A DNA stretch of 5,854 nt from Calditrichota bacterium (GTDB lineage Bacteria > Zixibacteria > MSB-5A5 > GN15 > FEB-12), in NCBI GenBank assembly GCA_008501655.1, contig QQUK01000280.1:1-5854 (forward strand), written 5' to 3'. Below are positions 1 through 4,992 of the stretch, in pieces. The position numbers were made by a program, and so were the translations under genes. The notes below the pieces were generated by a model. The model saw only the letters and a list, made by a program, of their open reading frames with translations. It was not told the DNA's origin and did not search any database. The stretch's first letter is position 1, and each line of letters starts with the position of its first letter.

Positions 1-450
1 AACATTTTCAAACTTTTTGACGAACAGAGCCTGTGGTAAATCAAGAGCGGCAGCAACAGCTCCCGGAACCTGGGCGGAATCCGAGTCTACAGCCTGTTTA
101 CCGGCTAAAACGAGATTGTAATCACCGAGTTTTTTGAGACCTGAAGCAAGTATTTTACCAAGAGCCTGCTGGTCTGAACCGTCAAATGCCGGGTCAGTCA
201 ACAGAATTGCATTATCAACACCAAGGGCAAGGCAATTTCTTAAAGCAGATTCGGTGCGGTCTGTGCCGACGGACATTACAGTGACTTCGCCACCATGTTT
301 TTCTTTTAAGCGGAGGGCTTCTTCGACAGCATATTCATCAAATGGATTTACGGTACCGGGACCCTGCGGAAGGACGACTTCGTTAGCCGCTTCATCAACT
401 TTTATGAGGGCTATTTCTGGAACCTGTTTTACTAAGACGACTATATTCAT
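1..450 (-). CDS. etfB: Electron transfer flavoprotein beta subunit, N-terminal 150 residues (3' end outside window)
   Basis: EtfB pairs with EtfA to form a soluble FAD/AMP-containing heterodimer that carries electrons between acyl-CoA or other dehydrogenases and a quinone or other acceptor. The visible part opens with MNIVVLVKQVPE, the beta-strand start typical of the family. NPFDEYAVEEALRLKE follows at residues 35-50, matching the conserved NPF-E-AVEEA-RLKEK stretch of human ETFB. The nucleotide-binding segment LAGKQAVDSDSAQVPG lies at 115-130, equivalent to LGKQAIDDD in the human protein. The family is usually about 250-260 residues, so roughly 100 residues lie beyond the left edge. The ATG at 450 is preceded by TGGAG with a 5-nt gap, which supports this start. 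etfA would be expected next, but it is not visible. The gene is separated from the H1-like gene by a terminator and a repeat array, so it is probably its own transcription unit. Confidence 0.95.
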   Translation of the reverse strand, partial: MNIVVLVKQVPEIALIKVDEAANEVVLPQGPGTVNPFDEYAVEEALRLKEKHGGEVTVMSVGTDRTESALRNCLALGVDNAILLTDPAFDGSDQQALGKILASGLKKLGDYNLVLAGKQAVDSDSAQVPGAVAAALDLPQALFVKKFENV

Positions 451-471
451 TTTATCTCCAGTATTTCAATT

Positions 472-523
472 ATTATAACCTTATTCAGACAGCTAATATT
501 ACCAAAAAAGCCGGAATTGTCAA
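472..523 (-). promoter_or_regulatory. Putative promoter region of etfB
   Basis: Reading on the minus strand, TTGACA (523-518) is followed after 16 nt by TAATAT (501-496), a plausible sigma-70 pair about 45 nt before the start codon. A perfect TATAAT (477-472) lies further down, 21 nt before the ATG, but has no good -35 box at the right distance. Either or both could be used. This is inference from consensus matching only; the start site is unknown. Confidence 0.5.
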
Positions 524-538
524 GTTCTGTCATATTTG

Positions 539-561
539 CTGTCAGGCTTCCAGCCTGACAG
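539..561. repeat. Perfect stem-loop, 10-bp arms, upstream of etfB
   Basis: CTGTCAGGCT (539-548) and AGCCTGACAG (552-561) form a perfect 10-bp stem with a TCC loop. Neither strand has a T-run directly after it, so it is not a standard intrinsic terminator. It lies just upstream of the etfB promoter and marks the left edge of the hairpin-repeat array. It could be one more member of that array, or a protein-binding or transcript-processing site; the sequence does not decide. Confidence 0.75.
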
Positions 562-566
562 TATTC

Positions 567-644
567 GTAGGTCGGGTTCCAAGAGTCCGCGTAAAGCGAG
601 CGAAGAACCCGACTAAAAACATGAGACTCCTGCCTTCGCAGGAG
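567..644. repeat. Shortened variant of the composite repeat unit
   Basis: GTAGGTCGGGTTC begins here exactly as in the two full-length units. GTCGGGTTC (571-579) pairs perfectly with GAACCCGAC (605-613). The interior between these arms is different from the other copies. TGAGACT then follows (622-628), overlapping the start of a CCTG-type hairpin, CTCCTGC-CTTC-GCAGGAG (627-644). The order, outer-arm hairpin then TGAGACT then CCTG hairpin, is the same as in the full units, but the middle GGCAG hairpin and its flank are missing. It is best read as a truncated or rearranged sibling. Confidence 0.7.
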
Positions 645-666
645 AGGGGTTCGTTTATAACTTGTA

Positions 667-724
667 AAAGTTGTGTCTGGTGCTGATTCACCGAAGGTGG
701 ATTGTCACCTGACACCCCAACTTT
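667..724. repeat. Imperfect long palindrome
   Basis: AAAGTTG (667-673) pairs with CAACTTT (718-724). Further in, TGTC pairs with GACA after a CCC bulge on the right side, and GGTG pairs with CACC after a T-T mismatch. Inside the loop is a smaller CACC-GAA-GGTG stem. The whole could fold into a branched hairpin. It has no obvious sibling in the window, so it may be a separate element inserted between the shortened unit and the first full unit. Confidence 0.5.
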
Positions 725-725
725 A

Positions 726-866
726 GTAGGTCGGGTTCCGTTGAATTGAACTCGGTAGAGTTCAATGTCGAGAAACCCGACAATAACCGGCAGACGAGGA
801 CGTCTGCCTTGCACACTTTTGAGACTTAACTGAAACTGGATTCCTGAGCAAGTCAGGAATGACATT
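726..866. repeat. Composite repeat unit, full-length copy 1 (141 bp)
   Basis: The unit contains three hairpins in order. The first has outer arms GTCGGGTT (730-737) and AACCCGAC (774-781) around an inner 9-bp stem ATTGAACTC-GGTA-GAGTTCAAT (745-766). The second is GGCAGACG-AGGA-CGTCTGCC (789-808), a perfect 8-bp stem. The third is ATTCCTGA-GCAAG-TCAGGAAT (840-860). The connecting stretch TTGCACACTTTTGAGACT and what follows is unchanged in the second copy at 1050-1189. Nested symmetry and repetition point to a mobile palindromic element rather than a gene. Confidence 0.85.
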
Positions 867-907
867 CTTTAAAAAGTCACACCGCAATGACAAGTCTTAT
901 ATTTTGT

Positions 908-930
908 CACACTGAGCTTGTCGAAGTGTG
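908..930. repeat. CACACTGAG-type hairpin, copy 1
   Basis: CACACT (908-913) pairs with AGTGTG (925-930), with tandem G/A mismatches and a further G-C pair inside. Its head GTCACACTGAG is shared with the element at 1207-1238, which has a different inner stem. Sequences of this TCACACTGAG-CTTGTCGAAGTG type are common as dispersed intergenic repeats in bacteria, from general knowledge. Confidence 0.6.
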
Positions 931-1000
931 CTCTATATTCTCCCCTCAATCAAGAAGGGCTGGGGGTCTGTTTGAAGATAGAAAGAATTCATTTTATCAT

Positions 1001-1044
1001 GACTTAACTGAAACTGGATTCCTGAGCAAGTCAGGAATGACATT
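1001..1044. repeat. Exact 44-bp partial copy of the composite unit tail
   Basis: These 44 bases are identical to 823-866, the tail of full-length copy 1, from GACTTAACTG through the CCTGA/TCAGG hairpin to GACATT. The upstream portion of the unit is absent, and the flanking sequence is unrelated. Full-length copy 2 starts 6 nt downstream at 1050. The exact identity suggests a recent duplication or that the tail hairpin can move on its own. Confidence 0.85.
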
Positions 1045-1049
1045 ATTAT

Positions 1050-1189
1050 GTAGGTCGGGTTCCGTTGTATTGAACTCGGTAGAGTTCAATGTCGAGAAAC
1101 CCGACAATTACCGGCAGATAGGGATGCCTGCCTTGCACACTTTTGAGACTTAACTGAAACTGGATTCCTGCGTTCGCAGGAATGACATT
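1050..1189. repeat. Composite repeat unit, full-length copy 2 (140 bp)
   Basis: This is a direct repeat of 726-866. Both copies have GTCGGGTT/AACCCGAC outer arms and the same ATTGAACTC/GAGTTCAAT inner stem. The middle hairpin has decayed to GGCAG/CTGCC. The tail hairpin is ATTCCTGC-GTTC-GCAGGAAT, where both arms have changed together relative to copy 1. Differences between copies cluster in the middle and tail hairpins; the linker between them is unchanged. Confidence 0.85.
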
Positions 1190-1206
1190 GTTGAGATAGT
1201 ACGGAT

Positions 1207-1238
1207 GTCACACTGAGTCCGCCTCGGCGGAAAGAGTG
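1207..1238. repeat. CACACTGAG-type hairpin, copy 2, with a GC-rich inner stem
   Basis: After the shared head GTCACACTGAG comes TCCGCC-TC-GGCGGA (1218-1231), a perfect 6-bp GC-rich stem. Outer CACT (1211-1214) pairs with AGTG (1235-1238). It lies just downstream of the H1-like gene terminator and has no following T-run of its own. Confidence 0.6.
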
Positions 1239-1256
1239 CACTGGAACTACACATAT

Positions 1257-1285
1257 AAAAAAAGCCCGCTGGACAAGCGGGCTTT
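1257..1285 (-). terminator. Intrinsic terminator of the H1-like gene
   Basis: On the minus strand AAAGCCCGCT and AGCGGGCTTT form a perfect 10-bp stem around a 5-nt loop. The descending arm runs directly into a stretch of T residues (positions 1263-1257, following the three T of the stem). It begins 23 nt after the stop codon of the H1-like gene. Stem, loop and T-run are all of textbook form. Confidence 0.95.
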
Positions 1286-1308
1286 ATGCTGTGTGTATCT
1301 AAAATGTC

Positions 1309-1764
1309 TTATCTGCGTTTTGCTGGTTTACGACGAGCCGTTTTTTTCGGAGCAGCTTTACGTGCAGGTTTCCGTTTGGCAGCCGTTTTCTTTGCTGTCT
1401 TACGGGTGGTTCTGCGTGTAGCTGCTTTACGGGTAGTTGTTCTGCGTGTGGCAGCTTTGCGGGTAGCCGGTTTCCGTTTTGCCGGAGCAGCTTTTTTCAG
1501 ACCTAAGGCACGACATTTTGCTTTAATCGATGCAAGGGATCTGCGAAGAGTTTTAGCTACTTCGGTTGCTGTTTTGGTTTTGTACAGTTTTCTCAGTCTT
1601 GAGATCTCTGCAGCTGACCAAGCTTTGGCACCTTTGCGGACAGCGCGTTTTTTCGGAGCTGCTTTGCGTGTTGCCGGTTTGCGTTTCGGTGCAGCTTTGC
1701 GTTTGGTTGGTTTACGCTTGGCAGCTGCCTTTCTTTTTGTTGCGGTTTTTTTAGTCTTGCGCAT
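1309..1764 (-). CDS. Histone H1-like basic protein with a central helix-turn-helix-like domain
   Basis: The 151-residue product has two strongly basic Lys/Arg/Ala/Pro/Thr tails (residues 1-47 and 90-151) around one folded-looking segment (48-90). The tails repeat KRKPATRKAA (27-36 and 96-105) and TRKAATRRTT (101-110 and 111-120), resembling the DNA-coating tails of bacterial H1-like proteins such as chlamydial Hc2 and Pseudomonas AlgP. The core starts AWSAAEISRLRKLY and ends with IKAKCRALGLKK. Its pattern, W-S-x-x-E, a hydrophobic helix, T-E-V-A, then S-I-x-x-K-x-R-x-LGL, resembles Myb/SANT- or GcrA-like DNA-binding folds. A nucleoid-associated role, compacting DNA and perhaps choosing sites through the core, is inferred. 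The start is well supported by AAAGGAGT 6 nt before the ATG. A promoter-like region lies upstream and a strong terminator downstream, so it is probably a single-gene unit. No signal peptide or membrane segment is seen. Confidence 0.85.
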   Translation of the reverse strand: MRKTKKTATKRKAAAKRKPTKRKAAPKRKPATRKAAPKKRAVRKGAKAWSAAEISRLRKLYKTKTATEVAKTLRRSLASIKAKCRALGLKKAAPAKRKPATRKAATRRTTTRKAATRRTTRKTAKKTAAKRKPARKAAPKKTARRKPAKRR

Positions 1765-1799
1765 TGTAAGACTCCTTTAAAATGGTTAATGGTACTATG

Positions 1800-1815
1800 A
1801 TAACATTATTGTTAT
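1800..1815. promoter_or_regulatory. AT-rich palindrome in the leader of the H1-like gene
   Basis: ATAACA-TTAT-TGTTAT is a perfect inverted repeat with 6-bp arms, centred about 43 nt upstream of the H1-like start codon and downstream of the proposed promoter. Its size and symmetry fit an operator for a dimeric regulator, possibly autoregulation. AT-rich palindromes of this size also arise by chance. Confidence 0.3.
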
Positions 1816-1854
1816 TTGCTACATGAATCCATTTTATCAATTTAAAGAAGATTA

Positions 1855-1892
1855 ATTATCTAAAGTTGAAATAATTGTCAATATAAAAAAAA
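1855..1892 (-). promoter_or_regulatory. Putative promoter of the H1-like gene with an upstream T-tract
   Basis: On the minus strand TTGACA (1881-1876) is a perfect -35 box. GATAAT (1860-1855) follows after a rather short 15-nt spacer and matches the -10 consensus at five of six positions. Directly upstream of the -35 box is a T8 tract plus ATA, which could act as an UP element. Transcription from here would leave a leader of roughly 80 nt. I see no convincing terminator between rnc and this promoter, so read-through from the fab-rnc operon may also contribute. Confidence 0.5.
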
Positions 1893-1952
1893 CGACCGGA
1901 TTCTACTTTTTTTGAGTTTTGGAAAACAGAAAGGACGGTTCCCTGACCGATT

Positions 1953-2705
1953 TTACTCTTCTTTGAGACTTTTGAGTGCCATTGCGGCAGCTTTTTGCTC
2001 GGCTTCTTTTTTTGTATGCCCGCGCCCGTGCCCGATTTTCTCTTTATTGATGTACACAGATATCTCAAATTCCTTGTCATGGTCGGGACCTATCTCAGAT
2101 TCAACTTCGTAGTACGGCATCCCGTCCCCATTTGCCTGCATCAGTTCCAGCAGGTCGCCTTTGAAGTTCTTTTGAGATTTATCTGATAAAATATCATCTT
2201 TGCGGGCATAAATTAACCGGGTGATGACATCAGATGCTGCCCCCAGTCCGCCATCAATATAAACAGCACCTAAAATCGCTTCGAAAGCATCAGAGATAAT
2301 CGAAGGTCTTTGCCTGCCTCCGAGATTCTCCTCTTCAGGGGACATCCGAATCTGCTCATTGAGTTTTATTGTTTTTCCGACATTGGAGAGGGTGATTTCG
2401 TTTACAAGCATCGCTTTCATTTTTGTCATACGTCCTTCTCTGAGATCGGGATGGTCCAGATATAACATTTCAGCGATGACTAACCCGAGCACGGAATCAC
2501 CTAAAAACTCAAGCCGTTCATTTGAACGATAGGTATGTTTTTTCTCGCCCGGTTTATGAAATGATCTGTGCGTGAGAGCTAATAATAAAAGATTAAGATC
2601 ATGAAAATGATAGCCGGTGATCTTCTGAATTGCGTCTAATTTTTGTCTGTCTTCGGCTGTAAATTCTGAAAATTCGGATTTAAAAAGCTTTTGCCAAAAA
2701 CCCAT
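1953..2705 (-). CDS. rnc: Ribonuclease III
   Basis: RNase III is a cytoplasmic, Mg-dependent endonuclease that cuts double-stranded RNA, including rRNA precursors. The 250-residue protein shows the family signature NERLEFLGDS at residues 62-71, with metal and catalytic residues E63, E66 and D70. The second acidic pair, D139 and E142, sits in SDAFEAILGAVYID. A double-stranded RNA-binding domain occupies about 179-250, ending with GHTKKEAEQKAAAMAL. It carries about 25 more residues before the signature than the E. coli enzyme. The ATG lies only 4 nt after the fabF stop codon, with no clear Shine-Dalgarno sequence, so translation is probably coupled to fabF. RNase III beside fabF and acpP is a widely conserved arrangement. 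No frameshift or missing key residue is seen. Confidence 0.97.
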   Translation of the reverse strand: MGFWQKLFKSEFSEFTAEDRQKLDAIQKITGYHFHDLNLLLLALTHRSFHKPGEKKHTYRSNERLEFLGDSVLGLVIAEMLYLDHPDLREGRMTKMKAMLVNEITLSNVGKTIKLNEQIRMSPEEENLGGRQRPSIISDAFEAILGAVYIDGGLGAASDVITRLIYARKDDILSDKSQKNFKGDLLELMQANGDGMPYYEVESEIGPDHDKEFEISVYINKEKIGHGRGHTKKEAEQKAAAMALKSLKEE

Positions 2706-2709
2706 GTTA

Positions 2710-3954
2710 TCAATTGCCGTTATATTTGCTCACTACTAAAGAGACATTATGTCCGCCAAACCCGAATGAGTTTGACATAACATGGTCTAATTTCACTTCC
2801 CGCTTCCCTTCGGGGACATAATCAAGATCACATTCCGGATCCGGATTTTCTAAGTTAATAGTAGGATGCACTGTTTGTGTTTCTAAAGACTTGATCGATG
2901 CAATCAGTTCGAGTGAGCCGGCAGCGCCTAACAGGTGCCCTATCATCGATTTTGTCGAGTTGATAGGAATCTGGTACGCTCTGTCGCCTAAGATTGCTTT
3001 GATTGCCTTTGTCTCAGCGATATCACCAAGTCCTGTCGATGTACCGTGAGTGTTGACATAATCTATATCTTCCGGCTGAAGCCCGGATGATTTGATAGCG
3101 TTACGCATCGCATTTTTAGCACCATAACCTTCCGGATGGGGAGCGGTCATGTGGTAGGCATCAGCAGTCATACCGGCACCTGAGAACTCAGCATAAATCT
3201 TTGCACCGCGTGCTTTGGCATGTTCTTCTGATTCCATGACCATCATACCGGAACCTTCACCCATGACAAATCCGTCACGGTCGATATCAAATGGTCTCGA
3301 TGCTCTGGTTGGTTCATCGTTTCGGGTCGAAAGTGCTTTTGCCTGACAGAATCCGGCAAGTGATGACGGTACGATTGTCGCTTCGGCACCACCGGTCAGC
3401 ATTAAGTCAGCTTCACCTCGATGAATAATATGGTACGCGTCGAGGATTGCATGTGACGATGAAGCACACGCTGAAACTGTTGCATAGTTTGGTCCCCTGA
3501 ATCCTAAACGGATGGAGACCAAACCTGCACACATATCTATAATCATCATCGGAATAAAAAATGGCGACACCCGTCCCGGACCGGATTTGAGAAGGGTACC
3601 GTGCTGCTGTTCAAAGGTATTGATACCACCAATACCGGAACCGATAACAACACCGCACATATCCAAATCCAAAGATTCAAGATTGATATTTGCATCTTTT
3701 ACTGCCTGTTCACTGGCGGCTATAGCGTATTGTTCGGAAAGATCCATACGCCGTGCTTCTTTTTTTTCTACATATTCAGTGATGTCGAAATCTTTGATTT
3801 CACCGGCAATCTTAGCCGGGTAATCAGATATATCAAACTTCTGAATTATATCTACACCGGATTTCCCTTCAAGCAGAGCATTCCAGTATTTATCGGTAGA
3901 GTTACCTACCGGAGAAACAACACCTAGACCAGTTATGACGACTTTTCGACTCAT
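2710..3954 (-). CDS. fabF: 3-oxoacyl-ACP synthase II (beta-ketoacyl-ACP synthase II)
   Basis: FabF extends acyl-ACP by two carbons through decarboxylative condensation with malonyl-ACP, releasing CO2. The 414-residue length is normal. The Cys-His-His triad is complete: C163 in VSACASSSHA, H303 in NTHGTSTGLGD and H340 in SMIGHLLGAAGSLE, with the supporting lysine K335. These three positions have the same numbering as in E. coli FabF. The glycine-rich loop GSGIGG (105-110) and the C-terminal NSFGFGGHN (395-403) are present. GTSTGLGD and a histidine after GFGG differ slightly from the E. coli sequence but lie within family variation. The gene begins 16 nt after the acpP stop; only a weak AGAGA-type ribosome binding site overlaps that stop codon, so coupling to acpP is likely. 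FabF rather than FabB is favoured by overall similarity and by adjacency to acpP. Confidence 0.97.
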   Translation of the reverse strand: MSRKVVITGLGVVSPVGNSTDKYWNALLEGKSGVDIIQKFDISDYPAKIAGEIKDFDITEYVEKKEARRMDLSEQYAIAASEQAVKDANINLESLDLDMCGVVIGSGIGGINTFEQQHGTLLKSGPGRVSPFFIPMMIIDMCAGLVSIRLGFRGPNYATVSACASSSHAILDAYHIIHRGEADLMLTGGAEATIVPSSLAGFCQAKALSTRNDEPTRASRPFDIDRDGFVMGEGSGMMVMESEEHAKARGAKIYAEFSGAGMTADAYHMTAPHPEGYGAKNAMRNAIKSSGLQPEDIDYVNTHGTSTGLGDIAETKAIKAILGDRAYQIPINSTKSMIGHLLGAAGSLELIASIKSLETQTVHPTINLENPDPECDLDYVPEGKREVKLDHVMSNSFGFGGHNVSLVVSKYNGN

Positions 3955-3970
3955 AATAAATTAAAATCTC

Positions 3971-4204
3971 TTAGTTTGAATTATCATTAATATAGTTAAT
4001 AGCATCACCGACTGAACCGATTTTTTCAGCATCTTCGTCAGGAATTTCGATTGAGAATTCTTCTTCGAGTGCCATAACCAGTTCAACGGTATCAAGTGAA
4101 TCGGCGCCTAAATCTTCTACAAATTTTGCACCTTCAGTTACCTGTGCAGCTTCAACACCTAATTGTTCTACGATAATGTTTTTGACTCTTTCTTCAACAG
4201 ACAT
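3971..4204 (-). CDS. acpP: Acyl carrier protein
   Basis: AcpP carries the growing fatty acyl chain as a thioester on a 4'-phosphopantetheine arm. The 77-residue acidic protein has the invariant attachment site, S36, in LGADSLDTVELVMALEEEF. Helix II follows it with the acidic residues that dock partner enzymes (D38, E41, E47, E48). The N-terminal VEERVKNIIVEQLGV is the standard first helix. The ATG is preceded by AAAGGAG with an 8-nt gap, the best ribosome binding site in the fab cluster. This agrees with ACP being made in large excess over the enzymes. It sits between fabG (30 nt upstream) and fabF (16 nt downstream), its usual place. Confidence 0.98.
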   Translation of the reverse strand: MSVEERVKNIIVEQLGVEAAQVTEGAKFVEDLGADSLDTVELVMALEEEFSIEIPDEDAEKIGSVGDAINYINDNSN

Positions 4205-4212
4205 TTTACATT

Positions 4213-4219
4213 CTCCTTT
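4213..4219 (-). promoter_or_regulatory. Strong ribosome binding site of acpP
   Basis: AAAGGAG lies 8 nt before the acpP ATG. The neighbouring fabG, fabF and rnc starts have only weak or no Shine-Dalgarno matches. This contrast likely raises ACP output from the shared transcript. Confidence 0.7.
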
Positions 4220-4234
4220 GGAATTTATTTTATT

Positions 4235-4969
4235 TTATACTGTTGTCAAACCACCATCAACGGCTAAAACCTGCCCGGTGATATACGATGCTTCATCAGA
4301 AGCTAAAAATGCAACTGCTGAGGCGATATCATCCGGCGTTCCGGCACGTTTGATTAATACTTTTGACAGAAATCCTTCTTTTGCTTCTTCAGGAAGATTC
4401 TCTGTCATTTCTGTAGCAATGAAACCGGGGGCAACAGCATTACATGTAATACCGCGGGCTCCGAGTTCTTTCGCTGTGGATTTTGTCAGTCCAAGCAGCC
4501 CTGCTTTTGAAGCAGAATAATTTGCCTGTCCGACATTCCCTGTCAGTCCGACTACTGAACTGATATTGACAATACGCCCATAGCGCTGTTTCATCATCAG
4601 TTTAGCAGCTGACTTTGTGACAAGAAACGCTCCTTTGAGATTGATGTCAAGTACCATATCCCAATCTTTTTCCGACATCCGGATAAGCAAGGTATCCTTT
4701 GTGATACCGGCATTATTGACGACGATATCAATCTGACCGAATTCTTTAATCGTTTTTTCAAACAGTGCGTCAATATCATCCTGATTGGTGACATCAGCCT
4801 TAAGTCCAATAGATTTATTGCCTATTTCACCGGCGACAGTTTCAGCAGCTTCGGCGGAAATATCACTAATAACAAGATTTGCACCACCGGCGCTAAACCG
4901 TTCAGCGATAGTTCGTCCTATACCACGGGCTGACCCGGTAACTATAACTGTTTTTTTATTAAAATCCAT
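4235..4969 (-). CDS. fabG: 3-oxoacyl-ACP reductase
   Basis: FabG reduces 3-oxoacyl-ACP to 3-hydroxyacyl-ACP, the first reduction of each elongation cycle. The 244-residue protein is a classical short-chain dehydrogenase/reductase. The cofactor loop TGSARGIG is at 11-18, NNAG at 85-88, and the catalytic set N110, S138, Y151 and K155 is complete (YSASK). R129 and R172, which contact ACP in the E. coli enzyme, are both conserved at the same numbers. The C-terminal VDGG is also present. D36 at the end of the second beta strand is unusual next to the E. coli enzyme, which has Ala there, and hints at NADH use. The ATG lies 23 nt after the fabD stop, with only a weak GGAT-type ribosome binding site. 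Confidence 0.97.
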   Translation of the reverse strand: MDFNKKTVIVTGSARGIGRTIAERFSAGGANLVISDISAEAAETVAGEIGNKSIGLKADVTNQDDIDALFEKTIKEFGQIDIVVNNAGITKDTLLIRMSEKDWDMVLDINLKGAFLVTKSAAKLMMKQRYGRIVNISSVVGLTGNVGQANYSASKAGLLGLTKSTAKELGARGITCNAVAPGFIATEMTENLPEEAKEGFLSKVLIKRAGTPDDIASAVAFLASDEASYITGQVLAVDGGLTTV

Positions 4970-4992
4970 TTTATATCCAAATCTATATTTTG

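Larger units (their letters stand above)
539..1238. repeat. Non-coding array of hairpin-forming intergenic repeats
   Basis: This 700-nt stretch between the H1-like gene terminator and the etfB promoter contains no convincing gene. It is made of stem-loops at about 539-561, 571-613, 627-644, 667-724, 730-781, 789-808, 840-860, 908-930, 1016-1037, 1054-1105, 1169-1188 and 1211-1238. The 730-781 type occurs twice and the CCTG-type hairpin four times. Repeated units all point the same way. The ends of units, such as GTAGGTCGGGTTC and GGAATGACATT, look like the mobile palindromic intergenic elements (REP- or MITE-like) found in many genomes. No transposase gene is present in the window. Remaining linker, including a degraded CCCC/GGGG stem near 941-965, holds nothing I recognise. 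Short open frames that cross the array have repeat-derived sequence and no ribosome binding site. Confidence 0.85.

Noticed and set aside
134..478. Plus-strand open frame of 114 codons opposite etfB
   Set aside because: The opposite strand encodes clear EtfB motifs with a good ribosome binding site, so this is a shadow.
539..561. Terminator reading into or out of etfB
   Set aside because: The 10-bp stem is perfect but lacks a T-run on either strand.
542..865. Minus-strand open frame of 107 codons across the repeat array
   Set aside because: It consists almost entirely of hairpin repeat sequence, shows no protein-like pattern I recognise and has no ribosome binding site. The second repeat copy does not preserve the frame as a gene.
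887..1153. Plus-strand open frame of 88 codons in the repeat array
   Set aside because: It crosses several repeat units and a hairpin, is of odd composition and has no ribosome binding site.
539..1238. CRISPR array
   Set aside because: Repeats are long, nested and unevenly spaced (tail copies start at 823, 1001 and 1147), with no regular unique spacers and no cas genes.
1286..1780. Plus-strand open frame of 164 codons opposite the H1-like gene
   Set aside because: It is the antisense shadow of the Lys/Arg/Ala codons, giving an Ala/Leu/Arg/Val/Phe-rich product. The minus-strand frame has the ribosome binding site, promoter and terminator.
1880..1952. Intrinsic terminator after rnc
   Set aside because: There is a T8 tract (1893-1886 on the minus strand) but the sequence before it, ending CCGGTCG, has no matching upstream arm. 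The A7/T8 tracts could pair only around a mismatched loop. The T-tract is better explained as part of the H1-like gene promoter.
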